A stretch of 64,000 bases of DNA from Lathyrus oleraceus (Eukaryota > Streptophyta > Magnoliopsida > Fabales > Fabaceae), in the NCBI RefSeq assembly GCF_024323335.1, contig NC_066580.1:84119391-84183390 (forward strand), in the 5' to 3' direction. The position numbers and the translations under genes were made by a program. The notes under the pieces were generated by a model. That model was given only the letters and a program-made list of their open reading frames with translations, did no database searches and was not told the DNA's origin. This document shows, one piece after another, positions 1 to 12,829 of the stretch (its first letter is position 1; the number at the start of each line of letters is the position of its first letter).

Positions 1-1322
1 GGTTCAACAGAGGTTAGTGGATGAAGGCACAACAGACCAAACTCGGATTCCTTCAGGTTTCTTAGCAGAAATTTCAAATGAAGGGAAAATGAGAATTTGA
101 AAGAGTGAGGATTTTTCTGTCTTGAGTGTGGCTGCTGTTTGCTAGGGTTGTGTTCAGAGAGAATATGAGGTATATATGTGGTGATTAGTGGAGCTAAACT
201 TCATTAATCAAAGTGGTAAAACAGAATTTTGTTTAAACGACAAGTTTTTTGCTAATTGGTGGTTTCTCACTCAAATGGTGCATGTGCATGAGCTGGCTGC
301 GAAATGGGCTTTGTACAGATCCCAAATGCATTTTCTGAACTATCTCAATTGGCAAAATGGATTGAAAAGGGTTAATTCAAAAGTTCATTTTTACACCACA
401 CTTGAAATTAATTCATGCAAGTCCAAAAAGGCCATTTTGATTGGTAATGTTTTGGTGAATGATGGTGACATTTTTGGAAAGAGGGGATCAAATGTGACTT
501 GTAGGAAAAAACCCCACCCAATTTGGCCAAATGGTTTGAGAGATATGGCCTTTTGAAGTTCAAAATTTTTTGAAAATGATTTGATCATATCTTGCCAACC
601 ATACATAGGAATTGAGTGTTCTTGGACTTTTTGAAAATGGGAGAACAAGATCTTCAACTTTCATGTTGGGCAAAAATTCATTTGAAGCTTGTATCATGAT
701 GCAAGTTTAGGATCAAGAAGTTTCCATTTTTGGCAGGTGAAAATTACAGGTCAAGTTTCTATTTTTGGAAATTTTTTGTCTGACTTTAAATTCTTCAATG
801 TGGATGCTTGACATGATATATGAAGCTTGTATGGACATGAATGAGACCTCTCAGACCAAATCCCACCATCAAATCACTAATTAAATGCACAGTTGACCAA
901 CAGTTGACTTTCTAGGGTTTTGGATGACTGGGCCATGTTCTGATGAATTCCAAGCCCTAATCCCTTGAGAACTTGATCCAAAATGATGTCACAATTCATA
1001 TGAACTCTTGATTATTGATCATGGTGCCCAAATTCTTCAAGAATGGCCACCATCCACTGCTTAATGACTGATTTGACTGTTGACTGTAGATTGCTTCAGC
1101 TGCAAGCAACATGGTTAGATGACAATATTTTTGTACTTTTTGGTTAGTAAACATATGAAAAGCAAAGATATACAAATACAAAACATGCTTGGTGATCAAG
1201 AACCACACTCACAAGGCAACCCACCCACTAGGAGGGAAGCTAGGTATGCAATGATCCTTGAGGCCATGATATGATATGATATGGGCCATGAGGGATCTTA
1301 GGGCCCAAAATTGGGGTCTTAC
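1..1322 (-). mobile_element. Ogre/Tat-like LTR fragment, minus orientation
   Basis: Read on the minus strand, this segment begins at 1322 with TGTAAGACCCCAATTTTGGG, close to the TGTCATACCCCGATTTTGG start of Ogre-type LTRs in legumes. The remainder is AT-rich, with no coding frame resembling a known protein; the open frames present are short and unrecognised. No second LTR, PBS or polypurine tract is visible next to it, so it is an LTR piece running off the window edge or a truncated copy. The family call rests on the LTR terminus and the Ogre-like neighbours. Confidence 0.4.
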
Positions 1323-1925
1323 ACTTCTACTACAGGCGAGTAAGTCTCCAAAGGTCGAGCATCCGGTAGATTGCGTAGTAACGTCGTTCATCCAAAAACA
1401 CAACCCCCTAACCCGTAGTTAGCCGAACTACGTTTTGCTCTGATTCTCATTCCAGATGAGATACGTAGGCATAAGACGCGATGTCTTACCGAGCACACTT
1501 CCCCTTAACCCATAGGTAGCCGAGCTACGAAGACTCTGATTCTCATATTCATATGAGATACGTATGTAGTGGATGCGACATCCGTGCGAGTCATTTTCTT
1601 TTGACCCTCTTTTAGTAAATAGTACATTAGATAAACCCATACACTTTAGACAAGAACAACAAGAGTGGATCCCGTAGAGTACTACGGGTGCGTAGGGGTG
1701 CTAATACCTTCCCTTCGCATAATCGACTCTCGAACCCAAGATTTGGTTGCGAGACCTTGTCTTTTCCTTTCCTTTTTCCAGGTTTACTTCGAGCGTTTCC
1801 TTTCCCTCCTTTGGGATAAATAACGCACGGTGGCGACTCTTCTGTCATTTCCTTTTCGCCGGTTGTTTTTTCGCATCTCCTTTTTCGCAGGTTGCAACAA
1901 ACTCATCTCACAAGAAACCACCAAG
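1323..1925 (+). mobile_element. Ogre-like LTR 3' part, plus orientation, hairpin-rich
   Basis: The stretch ends with the Ogre-type LTR/primer-region signature GGTGGCGACTCT at about 1830-1841, followed by CGCAGGTTGCAACA, and contains the usual LTR phrase GGTGCTAATACCTTCCC. At 1408-1590 an about 100-bp unit occurs twice in diverged form. Each copy contains several short inverted repeats, for example CGTAGTT-AGCCG-AACTACG at 1414-1432 and TCTCATAT-TC-ATATGAGA at 1541-1558. It faces the minus-oriented LTR end at 2095, so two elements abut here. No coding capacity is seen. Confidence 0.5.
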
Positions 1926-2070
1926 CATAGAAGCAATTAATATATCAAGCAATTCATACATTACAAACAATACATTCATCCCAAATTTGCACAAAAATAT
2001 GCCACAAATAAATATAAACATACAACACATACAAGCAAAAAGTAGGCTAAACCCACTAGGAAGATTTATG

Positions 2071-2088
2071 TCCCCAGCAGAGTCGCCA
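2071..2088 (-). promoter_or_regulatory. Primer binding site, tRNA-Arg type (Ogre-like)
   Basis: On the minus strand the 18 bases read TGGCGACTCTGCTGGGGA, the primer site complementary to tRNA-Arg that is characteristic of Ogre elements. It lies six bases past a minus-strand LTR end (...GCTACA at 2095-2100). It would prime minus-strand DNA synthesis for an element whose internal region extends towards lower coordinates, but that internal region is missing because a plus-oriented LTR piece sits there. Confidence 0.75.
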
Positions 2089-2094
2089 CTTTTT

Positions 2095-4500
2095 TGTAGC
2101 GGCGTTTTCGTTACCTTTAGGTTTATTGACTAAACCAAAAGTAAACATACAATTCGAGTCGCCACCGCACTTTTATTTGTCCAAAGGAAAGGCTAAAAAG
2201 AGAACAAAAGCCAAGTAAGAAGTTTTTCAAATCAAAAACTAATAAAAATGTCAGAGATCTGGGTAAGGGGGTTGGTTATGAAAAGGGAAGGTTTTACGCA
2301 CCGAAAATATCCTTAGTACTCTAAGGGAACCCTTTTTGCAAATATGTGTTGTAGGTTGGTATTTGTGAAAAGATTTGAACAAAAGATTGGAGGGATAAGA
2401 AGAGAATAGATTGTATTTACAAAAAAATTTGTTTGAATGGATGAACCCATTGCCTACGTACCATCACAAAGGAGTATCAAAACCTTGTAGTTCGGGGTAA
2501 AAATCTCAAAGATTGGTGAATTGATTTTAATCAAAAGCCTTAAGGTATTTTGTTATCAAAGGGAGAAAACTCAACCTAAACCAACAATCCACCATGTGAG
2601 GAAGGCTTCAACATACTAGTGAGGGGTTAACCCTATAATAAGCATGGAAGGCTTATAATCCAACACTAAGGTTGAGGTGAGATTTACATCAACCACTATG
2701 ATAACTCAAACCTATGACTAATGTTTTGAAAAAGGTTTTGACAAGTGGCCATTGGAACCACAAAAACAACTTGAAGTGAGTTACGTTTACAAATTAGACT
2801 TATTTACAAAATGAAGTCAAAGTTGGATCAAAATTTATTCACAATGAGTATTTATGAAGATGGTTTTGAAAAAGTCAAAGGCTTAAGGCCTAGGGTTCTA
2901 ATTTGAAACAAAGTCAAAGTTTTTGAAATGATTTTTGGCTTGGTTAGAGTGAGGAGAAGAAGAGAAGGGCTATTCCTAAAGCATACAAAGATAAGAGGGG
3001 AAAGATAAACCCTTGGAGTTCCTTTTCTTGGAGTCATAGAGATTACCCAAGATGCTCCTTTCCTTTGGACTTAACACACAAACAAGCAATCAATAATTGA
3101 ATTCAAGCTCCTAGGATCTCCATTTGGCTTGGCTCTTAACTTGGCTACTCGTGATAATGGTCCTCTTTTCACAATCTTAAGATGGGATCCCTATCACACA
3201 AGAGAAAACATCAAAAAGTTCACAAAATAATAAAGGGAATGGACAAAGAATAAGTTTAGAAGAGAAGTCCTTTTGAGGTTAACTTTGAGTTTAGCATTCT
3301 AAAGGCATGAGGCCTAGTTTCTCTTCAACAAATTTTTCATTCTAAAGGCATGAGGCCTAGTTGATCTTGAACTCCTTTTAAGCATGGGTAAGTCCTAATT
3401 CTAAGTCCTTTCTCCTTTTGCATTTGGGTTCACACAAAACAAACACAAAGCAACACAAAATAGCAATATATTTATATGCAATAATGGGCTCAAATGAGCA
3501 AAAGAAAAATGACATAAACATAAAATATGTGCTTAAGTGAGCAAAGATGAAAATCAATATGAATAATGAGCAAGAAATAAATGGCATTGAAAGCAAATGG
3601 CAAGAAATTAAAAGCTCAAATTAAAGTTAGTAGTTATTAAGGTTATGTTAGCTTGTCATAAGACAATGTAGCGCTATGTTAAGCCATCGTAAGTGGACTA
3701 ATGTAGTAGTCACACCTATCTGAGGTCGTTCAATAAGAATATAAGCAAAGAACATAAGTTAGAGATCATGACTAGTAAGCCAAGCTCCATAAACTTGCCA
3801 TGCCAAAACAAAAGGGGAAGGGCCTTGTATTGAGTTTTGGTTATTTGCTTGACCAAGAAGCAACCTATCTTGGACGCAAAACAACTCACTTGATCATGGA
3901 TCAAGTTGAGTTTGGTTTGGATCAAAGAAGGTTAAACTTCTCATTTGTCAAGACCAACTTCAAGACCTTAACTCATTGGCCATTGATGGAAAGAAAGGGA
4001 TGAAGATTAAAGGGAGGGGAAAAGAAGACAACAATCAAATCCAATTGATCAAATGTGAATCAAATCCACATCAATCAACACCAAACAGAAGAGAAATGAA
4101 GATAGCAAGTCAAGAAGTCAACAATATTTTTTGGTATTTTTTGAATTAAAATAAAATGCAAATAAAAAATAAACAAAACAAAAGGAACCTCAAATTCCAT
4201 TCAAATCAACTTCAAAAAGTCCAATTAAATTCTCATAGGTTCAACATAGTCAAACAAGCTTTGACTAATTTTCTCACAAAATTTTGAAATCAGAAAGTAA
4301 TTAAAAACAATTAAAAAACAACTAAAAATAGCATAATATGAATTAAAATCTCAAATAATCTCAAATCAAATAAGAAATTATTGAGACTATTTTTCATTGA
4401 CTTATCATGATGCATAGATGCCATGAAAATATTTTTGGATTTTTTAAAAGTCATAAAGTATTTTAAAATGAATTAAAACCATTAAAAACCAAATAATCCA
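2095..4500 (-). mobile_element. Ogre-like LTR, minus orientation, 5' end truncated
   Basis: The sequence carries the usual end of an Ogre-type LTR in reverse: AGTCGCCACCGCAC near 2159, GGGTAAGGGGGTTGG near 2262 and the AGGGAACCCTTTTT block near 2326. The rest to about 4500 is non-coding and contains a 39-bp repeat with the phrase GGCATGAGGCCTAGTT at 3303 and 3350. It is homologous to the LTR at 8266-10662, sharing the tracts at 2160-2350 and 2450-2510. The expected TGTCATACCC start is absent; a decayed copia fragment takes over near 4510, so the LTR is probably interrupted or truncated. No host gene is seen here. Confidence 0.6.
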
Positions 4501-4559
4501 TGAAAAATATCAAATGGAAGAGAAATTGCCCAAAGTACCTGGAAGATAAAAGGAATGGA

Positions 4560-5455
4560 GTAGAGACTTCAACTTCAGTTATTTTTGTTATTGAAATTAA
4601 TTTATCTACTTCTGCATCATGTTTATTATATACTGGATGCGGTTCTCACATTTGTACCAATGTGCAGGGGCTAAAAAGGAGTAGAGATTTGGCAAAAGGT
4701 GAAGTTGATCTACGAGTTGGCAATGGAGCAAAGATTCTTGAATTCAGTTAGAGAACTGTTATTATGTACCTGCAATTAGCAGGAATATCATTTTCGTTTC
4801 TTGTTTAGACAAGTTTGGTTTTTCATTTATAATAAAAAACAATTGTTGCTCCATTTATTTGAATGATATATTTTATGCTACTGCACAATTGAACAGTGGA
4901 CTATGTGTCCTTGATCTTGAAATGCCTATTTATAACATTAATACTAAAAGGATGAAACTTAATGAGTTAAATCCAACTTACCTTTGGCATTGTCGATTAG
5001 GCCACATAAATGAGAAACACATTTCCAAACTCCATAAAGATGGACTCTTGGACTCTTTTGATTATGAATCATATGAGACATGCAGATCTTTTGTTTAATT
5101 GGAAAGATGAAAGAGTCTCCATTCACAGGAAAAGGTGAAAGAGATAATGATCTTTTGGCCCTCATACATACTGATGTATGTGGACCACTGAACATACCAG
5201 TCAGAGATGGTTTTCAATACTTCATCACATTTACTGATGATTTCAGTAGATATGGTTATGTATATTTAATGAAACACAAAGCAGAGTCCTTTGAAAAGTT
5301 CAAGGAATTCAAGAATGAAGTACAAAACAAACTAGGTAAGAATATTAAAATTCTTCGATCAGATCGAGGTGGTGAGTATTTAAGCCTAGAGTTTGATGAC
5401 CATCTGAAATAATGTGGGATCCTATCCCAACTTACTCTTCCTGGAACACCCCATC
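4560..5455 (+). pseudogene. Ty1-copia Pol remnant (protease to integrase), broken
   Basis: Three frames together give a continuous copia Pol segment. It has a protease active-site region (YTGCGSHICTN, where the family has DTG, so the catalytic Asp is lost), the GAG-pre-integrase motif LWHCRLGHINEKHISKLHKD, then integrase core (LIHTDVCGPL, FITFTDDFSRYGYVYLMKHK, LRSDRGGEYLS). Breaks are a frameshift near 4745, an extra T near 5090 (after ETCRS, where the family has a Cys), and a TAA replacing Glu at 5410-5412. Homology stops near 5452 (LTLPGTP). RT, RNase H and both LTRs are missing. It is a dead fragment embedded in LTR debris. Confidence 0.85.
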
Positions 5456-6919
5456 TTAACTTATTGAGAATCTATTAAAATCATCTTCAAGAATAAAATT
5501 TCCTCTTACACATGGTCAACTATTTTCATTTTTATTTCTAATTATAACAATTTTGTCTTACTATTTTTGATAGGACTTTATATCATATATAAAAAAAAGT
5601 ACAACTTATAAGTTTATTTACTTGAACCTATTAAGAGTAAATTTGGAAATGTTTGGAATAAAATTGATTTCTTTTACTCTCAATTTTCTCTCCAAACGAA
5701 ACCATGAAAAGGTTCACACAGTATAGTAATACTTCCAATTTGACAAATGTAGTATATTATTATTAACTAAATTTTTTGTTACTCTTTGATAGGAGGCATG
5801 TATGTTTAAGACAAATAAAATTAATTTACAATCCAAATTTAGTTATTAATAATATTAATATACACAATAATATAAGATTAAACAGTTGGATGATAAGTAT
5901 ATATAACCTGGTAATACTTACACGTGTACGCACATGTACCCTCTCATGATCTCCAATTGCTAGTACTGGTACATCATCTCCTTACTGCCTGACTGAGGGT
6001 GTGGATTATCTGAACCCCGGAAGGAGGTAGCCAAATCATTGGTATGAATGAATCTTCGCAAATTGCATCTACGATGAAAGTTGAAGAAGAATTCAATCGA
6101 TGATATTTTAAGTTAGCATCCAACTGAACGTGATTGTCGAATTAGTTTGATCTGATAAAAAATTGATTGATTCATATTAATGGTTAGATCTAAGGTCTAA
6201 TTGTGTAAATATGTGGGGAAAAATATTGTTTCTGATTTCATAGTGGAGATGATTCACGTTCCTATAGTGCAGTTATGCAGGATGGACCTACAAAACTAAC
6301 ACTTCAATATTCAAGTTAATTTTTTAGTCACAGAGATGGTGTGAGTCATGAATAAAAAAATCATACACGTGTTATATGCCAATGATAGTATCTATAGGAT
6401 GGAAGCAATTGTGTCTCGTTGTCTTTGAACTTTGGGTCAGCCATATAATTATAAGGGCCACAAACGGGGCGATACGAGACTTCTTCGTCAGGCACCTGTC
6501 CCTTAATATATCGCCTAAACATAACCCTGAGTAGAAACATTGATGATGACGTATACATGACTCATAATCGCATGTGTAAGAAGTCATGGTCATGATTGCT
6601 TAAGAAGAAACACTTAACAACTTCCCTGGTCAAGGTGGAGTCATTACCACTTGGTAGGAGTTCTCAAATCCAGGCCCATTGCCCTCTATAAATAACTTAA
6701 CCTTAGGTTTGAGAGAATATTATAAATACACATAATATACTCCTAGATAAAAAAAAAATTCACCTCACATGAGTCTACTCTCTCCATACCAAAAACACCT
6801 TTGAAACATGGTCTCACACCATCTTGAGCTTGTCCTAAACCACCAAAAATCCTTAAAGCCTCTAGTCATTCCTACCAGCATAGGCGTCTAACACATATGT
6901 AATGTTTTAGCAATTACAG

Positions 6920-6936
6920 TGGCGCCCACCATGGGA
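6920..6936 (+). promoter_or_regulatory. Primer binding site, tRNA-Lys type
   Basis: TGGCGCCCACCATGGGA matches the complement of the 3' end of plant tRNA-Lys (TGGCGCCCACCGTGGGG) at nearly all positions. It starts two bases after ...CAATTACA, which would be the LTR 3' end. The decayed gag begins about 95 bases downstream. The same arrangement occurs at 14415. Confidence 0.6.
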
Positions 6937-7029
6937 TCCAATAAAACTAACTTGGATCGCACCTTCCATTATCACCGTCAGTTTAACATTCACCAAAAAC
7001 TCCACTTCTAACCTTAATCGTTCCTAGTC

Positions 7030-7925
7030 ATGGTTGCTAGGAGAGCACAATCCCCCACATAGGAGGATACGAGAGGTAGCAGCGATTCTAATGTCATAAC
7101 GGAGATGCACGCTGCCATTGATGAATTGTGCCGCCAAAATTTGAACCTAGAGGACAATCTCTTCAACTTCCAACAACGTCAACAAGAGGCTAATCCCACA
7201 TAGGAGATGGGAATGAAGGACCTTTATCCATTTTCATACAAAATATAGGAAGCACCTATTCTTAAAGGTTTAAAGCCTCTCTCTCCTTGGCAATTTTTGT
7301 TGGTTATGGCGACCCTTACGAACAGGTCGTATCCATCAGTATGCAAATGATAATCATTGAAGCGCCCCAATGGGACATGGGCCTACCCCGAGCTTCCATC
7401 TCCACCATAAATGTTTTCCACCCGAACTAAGAAATGCTCGTAGGTTCATTTTAGAATGGCCTCATAACCCATCACTTCATTAAGACCATATCCTAAAGGT
7501 TATCATATTCATTAGCATGGGTGGCCATAAGGGCAGAATGTTATATAAAGGGCGAGGGAAAAAATGTCGAGAAGAAATCTATTGGCGTGAAAGAATGTTT
7601 TTGTAGCGCCGAAGGCTCACAACACTCACAGAAGAACACTTACACCTCGCCCATCAAGAACAAAACGACATTTAAATGAGGTAGAAAAGTTGTAGAGGGG
7701 TTCACGCCCCGAACACTCGCCATGAATAGATCTAGCGGGAGTTTCTCCATTTACATAATATCCCCGCGCCTTCAACTTCAAAAGCATATGTTATAGTACC
7801 TGAACCTGACAGATGGTGCAAGTTTCACAAGGTTAAGAACACCACACCAAATATTGATACCAGCTCAAGAAGGAGATAAAGAGTTTGATCTATGAGGGAT
7901 ACTTTAATAAATATGGCAAAGGAAG
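7030..7925 (+). pseudogene. Ty3-gypsy Tat-like gag remnant, copy A
   Basis: Translation from the ATG at 7030 gives MVARRAQSPT then a stop, but the message continues: AAIDELCRQNLNLEDNLFNF, then GYGDPYEQVVSISMQMIIIE in another frame. That resembles the capsid core of Tat-lineage Gag (DP-E-----N-QM-I). Near 7812 EPDRWCKFHKVKN and YQLKKEIKSLIYEGYFNKYG match the conserved C-terminal CxFH...LK.EI..LI..G motif. Several frameshifts and stops separate these blocks. It cannot encode a working capsid. Confidence 0.65.
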
Positions 7926-7939
7926 GAGGCATTAATACC

Positions 7940-8165
7940 CAGGACCCACTGCTCTGTGCTGTCCAGAGGCCTAATAGCATGAGGTCCATGACCTAGCCTA
8001 CTTTGGCAGACCCAAGGTATAAATACCTTTATAAGAGGTTCTAAGGTACACAATATATAATCTCTATTTTCACTACCAACTATCTTAATCCCTAAATTGA
8101 CTTGGGTGTTAGAGTGTTAACCATACAGGTACCCTCCCCCCCTTAGGTCTACCGCATTGATGATC
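7940..8165 (+). mobile_element. LTR-like promoter fragment
   Basis: This piece has a TATA box (GTATAAATACC at about 8019), a leader-like tract, and GTGTTAGAGTGTTAACCATACAGGTACCCTCC near 8107-8137, wording typical of the 3' end of Tat-like Ty3-gypsy LTRs. It directly follows the gag remnant and is absent from copy B. I read it as an LTR fragment of another decayed element. The following 100 bases to 8266 show nothing recognisable. Confidence 0.4.
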
Positions 8166-8265
8166 GCAACCATCAGTTAACTTCAACGCAACGAGTCTGA
8201 TACCTCAGGTTCAAAGAGAATCGTGATCGCAACCTTCGATCCACTGTGTCACGTCAATGTATTGC

Positions 8266-10662
8266 TGTAGCGGTAAATTCATGACTATCAAGCTACGGAT
8301 GAGCTTAACATCAATAAAACCAGAGTCACCATCGCGCTTTTATTTTTTCCAAAGAAAAAGGAAAAAGTACGAACAAAACCCAAAGATAAGAAGTTTTCAA
8401 ATCAAAACTAATAAAATGCCATAGATTACAGGTAAGGAGGTTGGTTACACAGAGGGAATGTGTTAGCACCCAAAGTGTCCTAGGTACTCCTAGGGAACCC
8501 TTTTTCATGTGTGCATGTGTTTTTGGTATAAACGATGTTTGATAAACTAGAGTGTGGGGATGAGAAAAGAATTCATTGATTATATTTTTGTGTTCGACAA
8601 GACCTACGGTTTTGTGCCTACGTACCAACATAAAAATGAGGGATCAAAACCTCGTAGTTCGTGGTAGAAATTTCGAATGAATTAGTAAGTTGGTTTTAAT
8701 GAAAATTTAAGAAGACGGCACAAGAGGCCAAAGTTTGAATGGGGTTATTAGTCCCTTTTTGTCTTTTTGAAATTAAATAAATATGGTTAAGTTTATTTAC
8801 AAATTTGATTAAGAAAAGAGTTTAAAAATTCATTGGCATAAGGCCAAAGTTTCTAATCATTAAAACATGTCTCAGTTGAAATTACAAACAATGTGTATAT
8901 AATGATGCCAATAGGAATTTATGATTGTGTCAATACCAAATAATGACACTTATATGATATTATTCTAGATATATATTATACGGGTTGTTACAATGGTGGC
9001 GACTCTGTCAATTTTCCAACCACGACAAAACCCAATAATAATAAAATAAATAAAATCAAGCAGTATTGAAAATTCACTTGGCGTTGGACCAAGAGTTTCT
9101 AAATTAGAAAATATTTTTATCATCATTATAAAAATTCATTCAATTTAATTATTTAATTAAGCAAATTAACAAATAATAATAATAGCAGTATAATTCTAAG
9201 TGAGGCAAAAATGATATGTGGAAGTGCATGAGGTATGAGAGATATGATGGAGCAAATGGTATTTAAACAAGGAATTAATTAACTAAGACTTGATTAACTT
9301 GATTATTTATTATTTAATAAAATAATAAATAAATAAGTAAAAGAATTAAAAAAATAAACAAAAAATAAAAACAAAAGTGAAATAATAAAGTGGGAGGTAT
9401 GACGAAGTAGATGGATGATAGGGGTTTAGTAAATAAAAGAGGAGAAAAGAAAGTGGCTTAAGGCCCAACCCAATTTAACTAAACAAAAGAAATAAAATAA
9501 AAAACAAATTAGGGGGTAGGTTAGGAAAACCTCAATTTTGTCCAGACTCTTAGCGGCACATGGCAGCGCAGGATGAAAAAGAAAAAGCAGGATGTGCGGT
9601 CTAGATTAAATCTGGATTTATTCAAGAACAACAACATTTTCATCCTTATTTTGGCCATAAATTACTCAATTTTTCATGAAATTAAGCAAATGAATCATGA
9701 AAATTTATCTACTCGGTCTGACAAACAACATGGAATGCTCATATTTAAAAAGTAAGAAATTAAAATAATATAAATTAAATCACATTCAATCACTTTTGAT
9801 CATGGAGGTTCAAGAACCCTTTAAACTTTTGGTTTTGAATCAATTGAGTTTCCATGCAAAATGGTGATGATTAAGATATTAATTAAGTGCATAAAGAATA
9901 ATAATACAAAAAATAAATAAATAAACAAAAATTATTTTACATTTAATCACTTTTACACATGGATGTTCAAGAACACATTAAACTCTTAATTTTGAATCAA
10001 TTGAATTTTCATGCAAAATGGTGATGATTAAGATACTAATTAAGTGTAGAAAAAATAATAATGAAAAAATTAAATAAACAAAAATTAAAGCCTACGTAAA
10101 TAAAGAAGAATAAATAAGACATTTAAAAATTGGAGAGAAATTTGTGCAAAATTTTGCCTTGTTCTTGTGAGTGATTCTTTGTGAGATTTATGAATGAGAA
10201 ATATTTTTTTATAGGCTCTAAAAATGATAGTTTATGAATTATGCAAAGAGTGCGAGTGCCTTCAAGAAACTTATTTAATTAAATAGTGAATAATAATATA
10301 ATATATGCATGGAATAATGATGTAATAAATGAGAGAGATTTTGGATCTTCTAGAAACATTGATTTTTGTTTTATGTTGTATGAAAATAATTTATAAAACT
10401 AAAATTGATATTTTGATGATAAATCAAATGATCATGAATTTATTTTTCAAAATGCATAATGAAAATAATGCAATTTTAGTCAATTTCTTCAACATGTAAA
10501 ATGTTGACTTTATGTTGACTTTTTTTTTATTATAATGCATATATGCATGATTATGATGACTTTAATTGATGATAAAATTGCATATGTCTAAAAATATAAA
10601 ACTTGACAAATAGACATGTATCACATAAATTTAAAATGTCCAAAAAAAATTCGGGTATGACA
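8266..10662 (-). mobile_element. Ogre-like LTR, minus orientation, possibly solo
   Basis: On the minus strand the segment starts at 10662 with TGTCATACCCGAA, the Ogre LTR start, and ends near 8266 after the homologue of the terminal region of the LTR at 2095-4500 (shared tracts at 8317-8500 and 8600-8670). A plus-oriented TGGTGGCGACTCTGTCAA near 8994 marks an inserted piece of another LTR end. No internal region flanks either side and the 5-bp flanks do not match (ATTGC versus ACATG), so a solo LTR or a truncated copy is possible. The tract from 9015 to 10600 is AT-rich with no credible gene. Confidence 0.55.
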
Positions 10663-10672
10663 ACATGCACGA

Positions 10673-11446
10673 TTAGCCCTTCAACGCTCAATTCAGTAGC
10701 AGGTAGAGGTAGACATTTGCTCGCTCCTAGTGCAGATGCAGCAGCTTCACTTGCAACAGCTTATCGAGTGGGTTTAGATCCAACAATCCCCCGTAGTTGT
10801 CAAAACTATAAATTTGGAAATTCAAGAATCAAAGTTGAGATAATGATTAATTGAACAAAAACACGATGGATTCTCATGTTTGGTTCAGAACGGTCTTGGT
10901 TTGATGATCTAAAGAGGTTATGAATCGAAATTGTAGGAATCATAAGTCCACCCCCATAGATGGTGCCAATATTTTGTTCGGTAATCAGAAATGAGTTGAG
11001 AAACGGTGATGACGGTGGATCAATGCTTCAGGTGATGTGGAGTTAAGGGACCTGTACGGTTAGCACTTCAATGCTCAATTCAGTAACGGGTAGAGGTGGA
11101 CAATTGCTCGCAACTAGGGCAGGTGCAACATCTTATCGTGTGGTTTTAGATCCATCCATCCCTCGCAAATGTCGAAACTAAAAATCTGGAAATTCAAGAA
11201 TCAAAGTTGAGATAATGATTAATTAAACCAAGACGCGATGGATTCTCATGTTTGATTCGGAATGTTCTTAATTCGGTGGTTTGCAGAGGTTACAAACGGA
11301 TGAATTGGAGAGTGGCGTGAAATTGTGGAAATTGTAAAAATTAGAAGACAATTATCTCACATGGCGCCACTATTTCATTTAGGACCAGAAATGAGTTGAG
11401 AAATTGTGATGATGGTGGATCAATGCTTTAGGTGAATTGAGAAATT
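10673..11446. repeat. Two-copy tandem repeat, about 387-bp unit
   Basis: TTAGCCCTTCAACGCTCAAT at 10673 recurs as TTAGCACTTCAATGCTCAAT at 11060, and the following sequence keeps pace for the whole unit (for example ATTCAAGAATCAAAGTTGAG in both). A further short duplication of GAGAAATTGTGATGA sits at 11397-11450. The copies have drifted by substitutions and small indels, so this is not a recent duplication. No coding frame is conserved between copies and the family is not recognised. Confidence 0.75.
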
Positions 11447-11489
11447 GTGATGACGGTTGATCAATGTATATTATTCATGTATGATAGAA

Positions 11490-11680
11490 AAAATAGATGT
11501 TTATGGGCTAAAATTGTGTACTTAAAAAATAACGTAGAATCAGGGGATTGGTTGATTAATGGGGACTTTAATAATGAAATCATAAATTCCATGGAAATTA
11601 GAGGGAACTTTGATTAGTATGAAGGCATCTACATTAAATCTCATATCCAAAGAACCACCTAACACAGTTGATGGGAGATA
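11490..11680 (+). pseudogene. Possible LINE endonuclease scrap
   Basis: A short plus-strand translation reads SGDWLINGDFNNEIINSM, resembling the W-L--GDFN--- motif of the apurinic endonuclease domain of plant LINEs, preceded by RCLWAKIVYLKN. The rest of the domain and the reverse transcriptase are absent and stops follow. With so few residues this may be chance. Confidence 0.25.
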
Positions 11681-11699
11681 AATGTGTTCTAAGCTAAAT

Positions 11700-12829
<1,130 letters not shown>

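Larger units (their letters stand above)
5456..7925 (+). mobile_element. Decayed Ty3-gypsy (Tat-like) leader, copy A
   Basis: This about 2.4-kb segment recurs at 12913-15357 with many scattered substitutions and small indels. It contains an LTR-like region with a TATA-like CTCTATAAATAA at 6685, a tRNA-Lys primer site at 6920 and a ruined gag. No protease, RT or integrase follows, so it is either a non-autonomous element or a 5' fragment. The 5' limit is simply where similarity to copy B starts; no TG...CA terminus or target duplication could be fixed. Small minus-strand frames at 6361-6593 lie in the LTR and look like chance. Confidence 0.6.

Noticed and set aside
188..556. 122-codon plus-strand frame at the window start
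   Set aside because: Lies in non-coding LTR-like sequence, has no recognisable motif and overlaps another random frame on the opposite strand.
8266..10662. Complete solo LTR with target duplication
   Set aside because: The flanking 5-mers do not match, so a solo LTR is not demonstrated and only an LTR fragment is claimed.
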